Positions 52,636 through 61,469 of a stretch of DNA of 64,000 bases are shown one piece after another (position 1 is the first letter of the stretch; every line of letters starts with the position of its first letter). The stretch is from Streptomyces longwoodensis. GTDB taxonomy: Bacteria > Actinomycetota > Actinomycetes > Streptomycetales > Streptomycetaceae. The notes below the pieces were generated by a model. It saw only the letters and a list, made by a program, of their open reading frames with translations. It was not told the DNA's origin and searched no databases. The translations under genes and the position numbers were made by a program. Where the stretch lies: contig NZ_KQ948549.1 in the NCBI RefSeq assembly GCF_001514125.1, forward strand, positions 1 to 64,000, read 5' to 3'.

Positions 52636-53511
52636 TCAGCCCGCCGACTCGGCGGCGTGCGGGCTCAGCACGCCCGCCGTCACCAGCACGATGATCACGA
52701 TGCCGAGGACGACGCGGTACCAGACGAACGGCATGAAGGACTTGGTGCTGATGTACTTCATGAACCACGCGATGACGGCGTACCCGGTCGCGAAGGCGAT
52801 CACCGTCGCCAGCAGCGTCGGGCCCCACGCCACGTGGTCGCTCTCCATCGCGTCCTTCACCTCGAAGGCGCCGGAGGCCAGGACCGCCGGGATCGCGAGC
52901 AGGAACGAGTAACGCGCGGCCGCCTCGCGCCGGTAGCCCATGAACAGGCCGCCGCTGATGGTCGCGCCGGAGCGGGAGACGCCCGGGATCAGCGCGCAGG
53001 CCTGGCACAGCCCGTAGATCAGGCCGTCCCTGACGCCCAGGTCCTCCAGCGTCTTGCGCTGCTTGGGCGCGCGGTGCCGGCCGCCGTTCTCGTCACGGGC
53101 CGCCAGCCGGTCGGCGATGCCGATGACGATGCCGACGACCACCAGCATGGTGGCGGTCACCCGCAGGTCGCGGAACGGGCCCTCGATCTGGTCCTTGAGC
53201 GTCACGCCGAGCACGCCGATCGGGATGGACCCGACGATCACCAGCCAGCCCATCTGGGCGTCGTGGTCCTGGCGCATGGTCTTGTCGGCCAGGGAGCGGC
53301 TCCACGCGGCGATGATCCGCCCGATGTCCTTGCGGAAGTAGATCAGCACCGCCGCCTCCGTGCCGATCTGCGTGATCGCCGTGAACGCGGCCCCCGGGTC
53401 GTGCCAGCCGGAGAACGCCGCGGTCAGCCGCAGGTGCGCGCTGGAGGAGACGGGGAGGAACTCGGTCAGCCCCTGGACGAGTCCGAGGACGAGGGATTCA
53501 AACCAAGACAT
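52636..53511 (-). CDS. uppP: Undecaprenyl-diphosphatase
   Basis: 291 aa with about eight membrane helices. It recycles the C55 lipid carrier of cell-wall synthesis and confers low-level bacitracin tolerance in other bacteria. The BacA signatures are present: GLTEFLPVSSSAH (E17) and PGVSRSGAT (R180). The ATG at 53511 lacks a clear Shine-Dalgarno sequence. It is monocistronic. Confidence 0.96.
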   Translation of the reverse strand: MSWFESLVLGLVQGLTEFLPVSSSAHLRLTAAFSGWHDPGAAFTAITQIGTEAAVLIYFRKDIGRIIAAWSRSLADKTMRQDHDAQMGWLVIVGSIPIGVLGVTLKDQIEGPFRDLRVTATMLVVVGIVIGIADRLAARDENGGRHRAPKQRKTLEDLGVRDGLIYGLCQACALIPGVSRSGATISGGLFMGYRREAAARYSFLLAIPAVLASGAFEVKDAMESDHVAWGPTLLATVIAFATGYAVIAWFMKYISTKSFMPFVWYRVVLGIVIIVLVTAGVLSPHAAESAG

Positions 53512-53754
53512 GGAGTTAAGGAGTCCAAGTGCCGATCGGGACAGGGGCGACGGACACGACGGCCGCCCGCGGCGGTGATCACGTGTGTCGGGGGCAGCCT
53601 AGCGCCCCGGCGTGACAAGCCCGCCACAGGGGTTTGGCGGAAGCCTTGGCGGGTCCTTGGGCGGCCCTTGGAGTCGCTTTGGCCCTTCCTTGACCCGAGC
53701 GCCGTGACCCGAGCGCCGTCGAGGATCCTGCCGCACAACGGCCGTGGCGCCCCC

Positions 53755-54225
53755 TCAGGCGGCCGTAGGCCCCTTGACCGTCCAGCCCGGGACCTGGGGG
53801 TGGGCGGTCAGGTCCTCGTGGTGGACCTCACCCCCGCAGGCCGCGCAGGTGACCACCGGGAGCAGTTCGCTGCCGCAGGAGTGCTCGATCACCATCGGGC
53901 GGTCGTCGCCGCCGCGCACGTGGCGGTCGCCCCAGGCCATGAGGCTCATCAGGACCGGTTCCAGGTCGAGGCCCGCCCGGGTGGCCCGGTACTCGAAGCG
54001 CTGCGGCCGCTCCTGGTAGGCCCGCTTGGTCAGCAGCCCGGCGTCGACCAGGCGCCGCAGCCGGGCGGCCAGGACGTCGCGCGGGGCGCCGATGTTGCGC
54101 ACCAGCTGGTCGAACCGGCCGTTGCCCAGGCAGACCTCGCGCAGCACGAGCAGGGAGTACTTCTCGCCGACGACGGCGAGGGCGTCGGCGATCGAGCAGG
54201 GGCGCGGGTCCTTCGTGGCGGCCAT
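53755..54225 (-). CDS. HxlR-family regulator
   Basis: 156 aa. The HxlR winged helix is recognisable (CSIADALAVVGEKYSLLVLREVCLGNGRFDQLVRNIGAPRDVLAARLRRLVDAGLL). An extra C-terminal part carries cysteines (HSCGS, VTCAACGG) that may bind zinc or sense redox state. TAGACT (54238-54233 on this strand) ends seven bases before the ATG, so a leaderless mRNA is likely. It is divergent from a thiolase gene, its probable target. Confidence 0.87.
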   Translation of the reverse strand: MAATKDPRPCSIADALAVVGEKYSLLVLREVCLGNGRFDQLVRNIGAPRDVLAARLRRLVDAGLLTKRAYQERPQRFEYRATRAGLDLEPVLMSLMAWGDRHVRGGDDRPMVIEHSCGSELLPVVTCAACGGEVHHEDLTAHPQVPGWTVKGPTAA

Positions 54226-54330
54226 GCGGTCCAGTCTAGGCGAGGGTTTGTTTTTCCAACCCACAGGACTATGGTGGGTCCAGATTTCCTACTCACTGGT
54301 AATCGCCCCGGCGGCCAAGGAGGCCCGCAC

Positions 54331-55500
54331 ATGCGTGACGCAGTCATCGTCGAAGCCGTACGCACCCCCATCGGCAAGGGCAAGCCGAACGGCTCCCTCG
54401 CGCACGTCCACCCCGTCGAGCTCCTCGCCCACACCCTGCGCACCCTCGTCGAGCGCTCCGGCGTCGACCCGGCGCTCATCGACGACGTCATCGGCGGCAC
54501 CGTCGACCAGGTCGGCGAGCAGGCGATGAACACCACCCGCTACGCCGCCCTGTCCGCGGGCTTCCCCGAGTCGGTGCCCGCGACCACGGTGGACCGCCAG
54601 TGCGGTTCCTCCCAGCAGGCCGTGCACTTCGCCGCCCAGGGCGTCCTGGCCGGCGCCTACGACCTGGTCGTCGCCTGCGGGGTGGAGTCGATGAGCCGCG
54701 TGCCCATGTGGTCCAACGTGCCGCCCGGCACGGACCCCTTCGGGCCCGGCGTCGCCGCGCGCTACCCGGAGGGACTCGTCCCGCAGGGCATCAGCGCCGA
54801 GCTGATCGCCGCCAAGTGGTCACTGAGCCGCGCCCAGTTGGACGACTTCGCCGTCTCGTCCCACCACCGGGCCGACGCCGCCTGGCGGCAGGGCCTGTTC
54901 GACGCCGAGGTCGCGCCGCTGGATGGGGTCTCGCGCGACGAGTGCGTCCGCCCGGACAGCACCCCCGAGGTCCTGGCCGGCCTGCGGCCCGCCTACCACG
55001 ACCCGGTCTTCGCCGAGCGCTTCCCGCAGATCGAGTGGAACATCACCGCCGGCAACGCCAGCCCCGTCAACGACGGCGCCTCCGCCGTGCTCATCACCTC
55101 GAGCGAGACCGCCGCCCGCCTCGGGCTGCGCCCGCTGGCCCGGCTGCACAGCTTCGCCGTCACCGGCTCCGACCCGCTGCTGATGCTCACCGGCGTCGTG
55201 CCGGCCACGGAGAAGGTGCTGCGCCGGGCCGGGCTGCGCCTGGACGACATCGACCTGTTCGAGGTCAACGAGGCGTTCTCCAGCGTCGTCCTGGCCTGGC
55301 AGCAGGAGACCGGCGCGGACCTCGCCAAGGTCAACGTGCACGGCGGCGCCATCGCCCTCGGCCACCCGCTCGGCGCGAGCGGGACGCGGCTGACGACGAC
55401 CCTGGTCCACGCCCTGCGCCGACGCGGCGCCCGCTACGGCCTGCAGACCATGTGCGAGGCGGGAGGCCTGGCCAACGCGATGATCGTGGAGGCGGTCTGA
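54331..55500 (+). CDS. Acetyl-CoA C-acyltransferase (thiolase)
   Basis: 389 aa from ATG 54331 with AAGGAGG upstream. Thiolase catalytic residues are all present: C91 (DRQCGSSQQA), H345 (GHPLGASG) and C375 (TMCEAGGLANA). It either splits 3-ketoacyl-CoA or condenses acetyl-CoA units. The divergent HxlR gene may regulate it. A 14-bp tandem array starts 29 bases after its stop codon. Confidence 0.93.
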   Translation: MRDAVIVEAVRTPIGKGKPNGSLAHVHPVELLAHTLRTLVERSGVDPALIDDVIGGTVDQVGEQAMNTTRYAALSAGFPESVPATTVDRQCGSSQQAVHFAAQGVLAGAYDLVVACGVESMSRVPMWSNVPPGTDPFGPGVAARYPEGLVPQGISAELIAAKWSLSRAQLDDFAVSSHHRADAAWRQGLFDAEVAPLDGVSRDECVRPDSTPEVLAGLRPAYHDPVFAERFPQIEWNITAGNASPVNDGASAVLITSSETAARLGLRPLARLHSFAVTGSDPLLMLTGVVPATEKVLRRAGLRLDDIDLFEVNEAFSSVVLAWQQETGADLAKVNVHGGAIALGHPLGASGTRLTTTLVHALRRRGARYGLQTMCEAGGLANAMIVEAV

Positions 55501-55528
55501 CCGCGCGTCGGGCGGTCCTGCGGGCATG

Positions 55529-55655
55529 GTCCGGGGGTCGGGGTCCGGCCGTCGCGGTCCGAGCGTTGCGGTCCGGGCGTCGTGGTTCGGGCGTCGGGGT
55601 CCGGCCGTCGTGGTCCGGGGCTCGCGATCCGAGCGTTGCGGTTCCGGGCGTCGCG
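55529..55655. repeat. Nine-unit 14-bp tandem array
   Basis: Nine consecutive units with consensus GTCCGGGCGTCGCG run head to tail, eight of them exactly 14 bp and the last 15 bp, at 55529, 55543, 55557, 55571, 55585, 55599, 55613, 55627 and 55641. It fills most of the gap between the convergent thiolase and TVP38 genes. Units differ at a few positions each and are not separated by spacers, so it is not a CRISPR. Confidence 0.93.
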
Positions 55656-55671
55656 TACGCCCGCCCGGGCC

Positions 55672-56481
55672 CTACCGCGCCCGCAGGTGGTGGCGCTTGC
55701 GCCAGGCCAGCACGGTGCCCGCGAGCGCCGGCAGGGCGATGGCGGCCACCGCGACGAGGAAGACCGGCGACGTCGGCGACGCGGCCCGGGCGCCGGCGAC
55801 GACGTACGCGGCCGTGTTGGGCACCGAGCCCAGCGCGGTCGCGAGCAGGAACGCCGGCCAGCGCATCCGGGAGACGGCGGCGCAGTAGTTCGCGGCCCAG
55901 AACGGCACGCCCGGGAACAGCCGTGCCGCCAGCATCGAGCGGAAGCCGTGCCGGCTGAGCTGGCCGTCGGCCGCCTTCAGCCAGCGCCCCCGCAGCAGCG
56001 GACGCAGCGCGTCCTGCCCCAGGAGGCGGCCGAGCCCGAAGGCGGCGCCGGCGCCCAGCACCGTGCCGGCCAGCGCCGCGGCCAGACCGAACTGCGAGCC
56101 GAACAGCGCGCCCGCCGCCAGGTTCAACAGCGGCCGCGGCACGAACGCCACGGTGCACAGGCCGTACGCCACGGCGAACGCCAGGGTCGCGGCGGCCCCG
56201 CCGAGCTGAGGTGGCCAGCCGTCGGCGAGCAGCCGCTGTGGCTGGAACAGCAGCACGCAGGACGCGGCGCCCGCGAGCAGCGCGACCAGCAGGGCGAAGC
56301 GCGACCAGGGGGACAGCAGCACGCGCGTGCAGCGTGCCGCGAGACCTCCCCGGGCTCGCGCGGAACGGACGGTGGCCGGGGGGACGACGGCCGCCGACGG
56401 GACGGTGAGCTCCGTCGCCAGGGCCGGGGGAAGGGCCGTGGCGGTCGCGGTGCCCCCAGAGCGGGTGGTGGCATCGAGCAT
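55672..56481 (-). CDS. TVP38/TMEM64-family (VTT domain) membrane protein
   Basis: 269 aa. After a ~60-residue tail, five to six membrane helices carry the VTT/DedA-like core FVPRPLLNLAAGALFGSQFGLAAALAGTVLGAGAAFGLGR and the LAARLFPGVPFWAANYCAAVSRM block. Such proteins help move lipids or small molecules across the membrane. A related but different DedA protein is encoded at 62602. ATG 56481 fits the family start. Confidence 0.85.
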   Translation of the reverse strand: MLDATTRSGGTATATALPPALATELTVPSAAVVPPATVRSARARGGLAARCTRVLLSPWSRFALLVALLAGAASCVLLFQPQRLLADGWPPQLGGAAATLAFAVAYGLCTVAFVPRPLLNLAAGALFGSQFGLAAALAGTVLGAGAAFGLGRLLGQDALRPLLRGRWLKAADGQLSRHGFRSMLAARLFPGVPFWAANYCAAVSRMRWPAFLLATALGSVPNTAAYVVAGARAASPTSPVFLVAVAAIALPALAGTVLAWRKRHHLRAR

Positions 56482-56530
56482 CCGGCGACCCTAACCGACG
56501 GACGTGTGTGATCGCCGTATGGTTCGTCTC

Positions 56531-57301
56531 ATGACGGTGACAGCCGCCGGACCGCCCGACGTCCCGCACAGCGCCCTCGCCGACACCGTGCTGGAGCGGC
56601 TGACCACCGCCTTCGGCGCCGCGGCCGACCCCGCGCAAGCCGCCGTCATGCGGGCCTACATGAAGGACGTGGTTCCTTTCCTGGGCATCCCCGCTCCGGA
56701 GCGCCGCGCCCTCACCCGTGCCGTGTTCGCGGGCACCCCGCGCCCCGACGAGGCCGACTGCACCGCCGTCGCACTGCGCTGCTGGCGGCTGCCCGAGCGC
56801 GAGTACCACTACGTCGCCGTCGACTTCCTGCGCCGCCACGCCGGCCGGCTGTCGTCCGGCTTCCTCCCCGTGGCACGCCGGCTCGTCACCACCGTCCCCT
56901 GGTGGGACACCGTCGACCTGCTCGCCGTGCACGTCGTGGGCGCGCTCGTCGCGGCCGACCCCCGGCTCACCGCCGCCATGGACGCCTGGAGCGCCGACGA
57001 CGACCTGTGGGTCGTGCGCACCGCCCTGCTGCACCAGCTGCGATACAAGGAACGCACGGACGTCGACCGGCTCTTCGGGTACAGCCTGCGCCAGAGCGCG
57101 CACCCCGACTTCTTCGTGCGCAAGGCCATCGGCTGGGCCCTGCGCGAGTACGCCAGGACCGATCCCGACGCCGTACGGGGCTTCGTCGCGCGCGAACGGC
57201 ACCGGTTCGCCCCGCTGACCGTGCGCGAGGCGCTGAAGAACATCGGTGACCTGCGCGACACCGCCGGCGACCGGGGCACGTCCGGCGACACCGGCGGCTG
57301 A
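56531..57301 (+). CDS. DNA alkylation repair (AlkD-like) protein
   Basis: 256 aa from ATG 56531. An all-helical HEAT-like repeat protein of the AlkD family; VPFLGIPAPERRAL and TVPWWDTVDLLAVHVVG include the W/D residues of the lesion-binding site, and HPDFFVRKAIGWALREYARTDP is a conserved AlkD block. It should excise N3/N7-alkylated purines without base flipping. TATGGT ends seven bases before the ATG, consistent with a leaderless mRNA. It is divergent from the TVP38 gene. Confidence 0.88.
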   Translation: MTVTAAGPPDVPHSALADTVLERLTTAFGAAADPAQAAVMRAYMKDVVPFLGIPAPERRALTRAVFAGTPRPDEADCTAVALRCWRLPEREYHYVAVDFLRRHAGRLSSGFLPVARRLVTTVPWWDTVDLLAVHVVGALVAADPRLTAAMDAWSADDDLWVVRTALLHQLRYKERTDVDRLFGYSLRQSAHPDFFVRKAIGWALREYARTDPDAVRGFVARERHRFAPLTVREALKNIGDLRDTAGDRGTSGDTGG

Positions 57302-57344
57302 GGGCGGCTCGGGGCCGCCGACCCCGTGACCGCACAATGGAACG

Positions 57345-58190
57345 GTGACCGAGTCCCTCCCCGTCAGCCGGACCACCGACTTCGGCGTCGCCAAGCTGAT
57401 GCCCGACGTCGACCGCGAGCGGGCCTGGCTGCTCACCGTCGACGGGGCGCCGCAGTCGTACGTCGACCTCGACGAGCCCACCCACCTGGAGTTCGAGTAC
57501 GCCCGGCGGCTCGGCCACGTGCTCGACCTGGCCGCCGAGGACGGCCGGCCGCTGGACGTGCTGCACCTCGGCGGGGGCGCCCTCACGCTGCCCCGCTACC
57601 TGGCGGCCACCCGGCCCGGCTCGCGCCAGGACGTGGTGGAGGCCGACCGGGGCCTGCTCGACCTGGTCACCGAGCACCTGCCGCTGCCCCCGGACGCCGC
57701 GATCGCCCTGCACACCGCCGACGCCCGGGCCTGGCTGGAGGCGGCCCCCGACGACAGCGCCGACCTGCTGGTGGCCGACGTCTTCGGCGGGTCCCGGGTG
57801 CCCGCCCACCTGACCTCGCTGGCCTACGCGCGCGAGGCCGAGCGGGTCCTGCGCGCAGACGGCGTCTACCTGGCGAACCTCGCCGATACGGCGCCCTTCG
57901 CCTTCCTGCGCTCCCAACTCGCCACGTTCGACGAGCTCTTCGAGGAGCTGGTGCTCGTCGCCGAGCCGGCGGTGCTGCGCGGGCGACGGTTCGGCAACGC
58001 GGTCCTCGTCGCCGCGCACCGCCCGTTCGACACGGCGGCGCTGGCCCGCCGCACCGCCGCCGACGCCTTCCCGGCGCGGGTCGAACACGGGCCCGGCGTC
58101 CGGCGGTTCACCGGCGACGCGCGCCCCGTGACGGACGAGGACGCCGTGCCCTCACCCGTGCCGCCCGAGGGCGCCTTCGGCATCGGCTGA
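57345..58190 (+). CDS. Spermidine-synthase-fold methyltransferase-like protein
   Basis: 281 aa from GTG 57345. The central Rossmann-like domain has a glycine-rich cofactor loop (LDVLHLGGGALTLPRYLA), an acidic residue after strand 2 (DVVEADRGLLDLV) and LHTADARAWLEAAPDDSADLLVADVFGG, typical of spermidine synthase homologues. Polyamine activity is not certain. CACAAT lies six bases before the GTG. Its last 39 bases overlap the convergent MFS gene, and its last four codons are repeated directly downstream. Confidence 0.82.
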   Translation: MTESLPVSRTTDFGVAKLMPDVDRERAWLLTVDGAPQSYVDLDEPTHLEFEYARRLGHVLDLAAEDGRPLDVLHLGGGALTLPRYLAATRPGSRQDVVEADRGLLDLVTEHLPLPPDAAIALHTADARAWLEAAPDDSADLLVADVFGGSRVPAHLTSLAYAREAERVLRADGVYLANLADTAPFAFLRSQLATFDELFEELVLVAEPAVLRGRRFGNAVLVAAHRPFDTAALARRTAADAFPARVEHGPGVRRFTGDARPVTDEDAVPSPVPPEGAFGIG

Positions 58191-59567
58191 GGCATCGGCT
58201 GAGGCGCCGGCCGGGGGACCGGCCGGAGGACCCTGATGAGGACCGGCCGGGGGACTTGCGGCGGCATGGCCCGCGTCCGTGATCCCGCCGACGCCCACCG
58301 CAGCGCTCGGCGCACCCGCCGGCGACACCCGCTGCGTACGCCGCTGGAGGGTGCGTACGTCCGGCACGCACAGCACCGCCGCCGTGACCACGACCACCAG
58401 GGCCGAGCAGCCCCACAGGGACGCGCCGCGCCCGAACGCGCCCTCGGCCGGTCCGGCCAGCGCCGTGGCCAGCGGGACCAGGGCGACGGAGCCGAACCAG
58501 TCGTAGGCCGAGACCCGCGACAGCTTCTCCTCGGGGACCTCCTGGTGCAGGGCGGTCATCCAGGACACGCCGAACACCTCCAGCGTCACCCCGGTCAGGA
58601 ACATCACCGCGCACAGCACGGTGACCGGCACCGGCACCGCCAGCGCGGCGGACGGCAGGGCCAGCGGGAACACGCACAGCGTGCCCGCGAGCAGCAGGCG
58701 GCGCGGCTTCCAGCGCGTCATCAGCAGCGCGCCCGCGACCGTGCCCGCGCCGAAGAACCCCAGCGCGAGCCCCCAGGGACCCGGCCCGCCGAGGTGCTCG
58801 TCGGCCACCAGGGGGCCGTAGACGGCGTCGGCGGCGCCCACCACGGCGTTGGCGATCGAGAACTGCAGGACCACGCCCCACAGCCAGGGCCGGCCGCTGA
58901 ACTCCCGCCAGCCCTCGCGCAGGTCGGTCAGCAGCCCCCCGCCCGGCACCCGCGCGGGGATGTGGCTCACGTCGAGGCCCGCGCGCAGTGCCCCGGCGAC
59001 CGCGAAGGCCACCGCGTCCGCCGCGAGGACCCAGCCCGGGCCGACCACGGCGACCAGCGCCCCGCCGAGGGCGGCCCCGCCGAGCCCCGCTCCCTGCATC
59101 GCCATCCGGAACACCGCGAACGCGCGCCCGGCGTGCTCGCCCTCGACCGAGGACAGCAGCATGCCCTCGGCGGCGGGGCTGAAGAACGCCTGGCCGGTGC
59201 CGCCGAGCGCGGCCAGCAGCATCATCTGCCACAGCCGCGGCTCGCCGAGCAGCACCAGGACGGCGAAGGCGCCCTGCGAGACACAGTTCAGCGCGTTGGC
59301 CGCGACCATCACCCGGTGCCGGGGGAGCCGGTCGGCGACCGCGCCGCCGATCAGCAGGAACAGCACCAGCGGCAGGGTCCGCGCCGCGGCCACCAGACCG
59401 ACGTCGCCGCCGTCGCCGCCCGCCTGGAGCACGGCGAAGGCGGCGGCGATGAGCGCGCCCTGACTGCCGAGGCCGGTCACGAACGCGGCGGCGGTCAGCA
59501 GGCTGTAGTTGCGGCCCGCCCAGGCGGGTCCGCGCGGACGGCGGCGGGGGTCGGCGGCTGTGGTCAC
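58152..59567 (-). CDS. MFS transporter
   Basis: 471 aa with about twelve membrane helices. The MFS loop motif reads GGAVADRLPRHRVMVAANALN, and the fold is of the EntS/Bcr-like efflux type. The last ~50 residues are P/A/G-rich. GTG 59567 is chosen over TTG 59603 because the protein then starts at the usual position. The 3' end overlaps the convergent spermidine-synthase-like gene by 39 bp. Substrate unknown. Confidence 0.87.
   Translation of the reverse strand: MTTAADPRRRPRGPAWAGRNYSLLTAAAFVTGLGSQGALIAAAFAVLQAGGDGGDVGLVAAARTLPLVLFLLIGGAVADRLPRHRVMVAANALNCVSQGAFAVLVLLGEPRLWQMMLLAALGGTGQAFFSPAAEGMLLSSVEGEHAGRAFAVFRMAMQGAGLGGAALGGALVAVVGPGWVLAADAVAFAVAGALRAGLDVSHIPARVPGGGLLTDLREGWREFSGRPWLWGVVLQFSIANAVVGAADAVYGPLVADEHLGGPGPWGLALGFFGAGTVAGALLMTRWKPRRLLLAGTLCVFPLALPSAALAVPVPVTVLCAVMFLTGVTLEVFGVSWMTALHQEVPEEKLSRVSAYDWFGSVALVPLATALAGPAEGAFGRGASLWGCSALVVVVTAAVLCVPDVRTLQRRTQRVSPAGAPSAAVGVGGITDAGHAAASPPAGPHQGPPAGPPAGASADASADAEGALGRHG
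58179..58202. repeat. 12-bp tandem duplication of a gene end with its stop codon
   Basis: GGCATCGGCTGA at 58179-58190, the last three codons plus stop of the spermidine-synthase-like gene, is repeated exactly at 58191-58202. The duplicated copy restores the same G-I-G-stop reading in frame. Confidence 0.9.
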
Positions 59568-59676
59568 CGGCCGACTATCGCCGCCCGGACCCCGATGTGC
59601 CAAACCGATGATCTGTCATTTCCGCAGATCACGCGGGACGGGCCCGCCGGACCCGCGCCGCGCGCCACCGTCCGGG

Positions 59677-60753
59677 TCAGTTCTGCGTCGGCGTCCCGTG
59701 CAGCCGGACCGTGCTCAGGATCTTCATGATCGTCTCCTTGGACACCTCGTCCTTGACGCCCTTGGCCGTGTACAGGTTCCAGGACACGTAGTCGCCGTTG
59801 GAGTTCTTGAAGCCGAAGGTGATCGCCTCGCCGTCGCTCGCGCAGGTGCCCTTCTGGGGCGTCTTCGTCGACTGCGCCCAGGCGTAACTGCCCTGGACCC
59901 CGGAGGCGGTCGTGAAGGGCGTGGCCTTCTTGTCGAAGGTGAGGCTCTTCTTGTCGGGCTGGGTGTAGCCGCCGAACACCCACCAGGCGGGCGTGTTGAC
60001 GGCGATCTCGTCGGTGTTCTTCGCGCCCTGCGCGCCCTTGGTGCCGACCACGGCGAGCGCGGTGTCGTCGGTCTTGCCGTCCTTGTCGTCGTCCTCGGTG
60101 CACCACTTCGACTTGTACTTGGCGGTGCCGCCCATCAGGATCCGGCCGTAGCCGTCCTGCTCCTTCTTGTCCTCCCACTCGAAGCCGTAGCTGGTGCCGG
60201 GGTTCTGCACCTCCCAGTCGGCCGGCACGTCGAACGCGGTGCCCCACTTGGGGTTGACGACGACCTTCCAGCCCGCGACCGTCGGCTTCTCCGCCTCCCC
60301 GTTGCGCGGGTTGTCGCCGGAGCCGGTGGTGGCCGTGTCGCTCGGCCCGGCGGTCGCCGTGGACGTCGGGGACGCGCTCCCGCCGCCCTTCGCCTCCGTG
60401 TCGTCGTCCTTGCCGCCCAGCACCAGGAAGGCGGTGACCCCGGCGGCCACCACCACCGCGGTGGCGGCGACGATCGCCACCACCTTGGTGCGGTTGCCCC
60501 CGCCCCCGCCCCCGCCGCCCGGCTGGGGCTGCGGTGCGAGCGGAACCGTCGGCGCGCCCCACTGCGGCTGCTGCGCATAGGGGTTGGGCTGCTGGAACCC
60601 GGGCTGCTGGTACGGATTGGGCTGCTGGTACCCCGGCTGTGGGTAGCCCGGCTGTGGGTAGCCCGGCTGCTGGTACGGGTTGTCCTGCCCCTGCGGGTTG
60701 TGCTGTGCCTGCGGGTTCTGCTCTCCCCCGGGCTGCTGCTGTCCTGGCCACAT
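59677..60753 (-). CDS. Membrane-anchored protein with P/Q/Y-rich N-terminus
   Basis: 358 aa from ATG 60753. The first ~75 residues are Q/P/Y/G-rich repeats (QQPGYPQPGYPQPGYQQPNPYQ). A transmembrane helix follows (about 88-110), then an acidic G/S/T linker and an extracytoplasmic domain (about 155-358) with a probable Cys pair (KSKWCTEDDD and KGTCASDG). This layout is common in actinobacterial envelope proteins of unknown function. TAGGGT ends eight bases before the ATG. The C-terminal domain was not recognised. Confidence 0.75.
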   Translation of the reverse strand: MWPGQQQPGGEQNPQAQHNPQGQDNPYQQPGYPQPGYPQPGYQQPNPYQQPGFQQPNPYAQQPQWGAPTVPLAPQPQPGGGGGGGGNRTKVVAIVAATAVVVAAGVTAFLVLGGKDDDTEAKGGGSASPTSTATAGPSDTATTGSGDNPRNGEAEKPTVAGWKVVVNPKWGTAFDVPADWEVQNPGTSYGFEWEDKKEQDGYGRILMGGTAKYKSKWCTEDDDKDGKTDDTALAVVGTKGAQGAKNTDEIAVNTPAWWVFGGYTQPDKKSLTFDKKATPFTTASGVQGSYAWAQSTKTPQKGTCASDGEAITFGFKNSNGDYVSWNLYTAKGVKDEVSKETIMKILSTVRLHGTPTQN

Positions 60754-60880
60754 GGTGCAGCACCCTAGTGCCGCGCGGGAAACGAATGGGTCACGGCCCC
60801 TCGTCAGTGCGGTGGCAAGCGCACGGCGATCCCGGCGCACGTCTGGCGGGCGCACGCTACTCGTGGGTAACATCGCCGGT

Positions 60881-61333
60881 ATGAGCGCAGACCAGATGTC
60901 CATCGGCGAGATGCTCGCCGCCACGGTGCCCATGGCCCGGACCCTGAACCTCGAGTTCCTGGAGACCGGACCGGAGCGTGCCGTGGTCGCCCTGCCGGAC
61001 CAGGGCGCCTTCCACAACCACGTGGGCGGCCCGCACGCCGGCGCGATGTTCACGCTCGGCGAGTCCGCGAGCGGCGCGATCGTCCTCGCCGCCTTCGGGG
61101 ACCAGCTCGCGCGCGCCGTACCGCTCGCCGTCCGCGCCGAGATCGGCTACAAGAAGCTGGCCATGGGCGCCGTCACCGCGACCGCCACGCTGGGCCGCCC
61201 GGCCGCCGAGGTCGTCGCCCAGCTCGACGCGGGGGAGCGGCCCGAGTTCCCCGTCGCGATCGAGATCCGCCGCGCCGACGGGGCGGTCACGGGGGAGATG
61301 ACCGTGGTGTGGACCCTGCGGCCCAACGGCTGA
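60881..61333 (+). CDS. Hotdog-fold thioesterase (DUF4442-like)
   Basis: 150 aa. A single hotdog domain similar to PaaI/DUF4442: LNLEFLETGPERAVVALPD, HNHVGGPHAGAMFTLGESASGAIVLAAF. The H-G-G-x-x-x-x-x-F-x-L-x-E pattern suits acyl-CoA thioester hydrolysis. TAACAT ends seven bases before the ATG at 60881 and no ribosome-binding site is present, so a leaderless mRNA is likely. It is divergent from the preceding gene. Confidence 0.85.
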   Translation: MSADQMSIGEMLAATVPMARTLNLEFLETGPERAVVALPDQGAFHNHVGGPHAGAMFTLGESASGAIVLAAFGDQLARAVPLAVRAEIGYKKLAMGAVTATATLGRPAAEVVAQLDAGERPEFPVAIEIRRADGAVTGEMTVVWTLRPNG

Positions 61334-61469
61334 GCGGGGAGCGGACGGGAACCCGGGCGGGCCCGCACGCCGGGCCGGGGCGACCGCGTACCGGACTTCG
61401 GCCGGCCGCCGTAACGGCCGGTCCGCCGCGTGCGGTTGACCCGCCGGGGGTCCGCCGTGCCCCGGCCGG

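Noticed and set aside
55529..55655. 14-bp array considered as a CRISPR
   Set aside because: Units are contiguous with no unique spacers, far too short, and no cas gene is in the window.
58205..58255. Repeated GGCCGGGGGAC words considered as a terminator
   Set aside because: They lie inside the MFS coding end on the other strand and do not give one dominant stem. The pattern encodes its P/A-rich tail.
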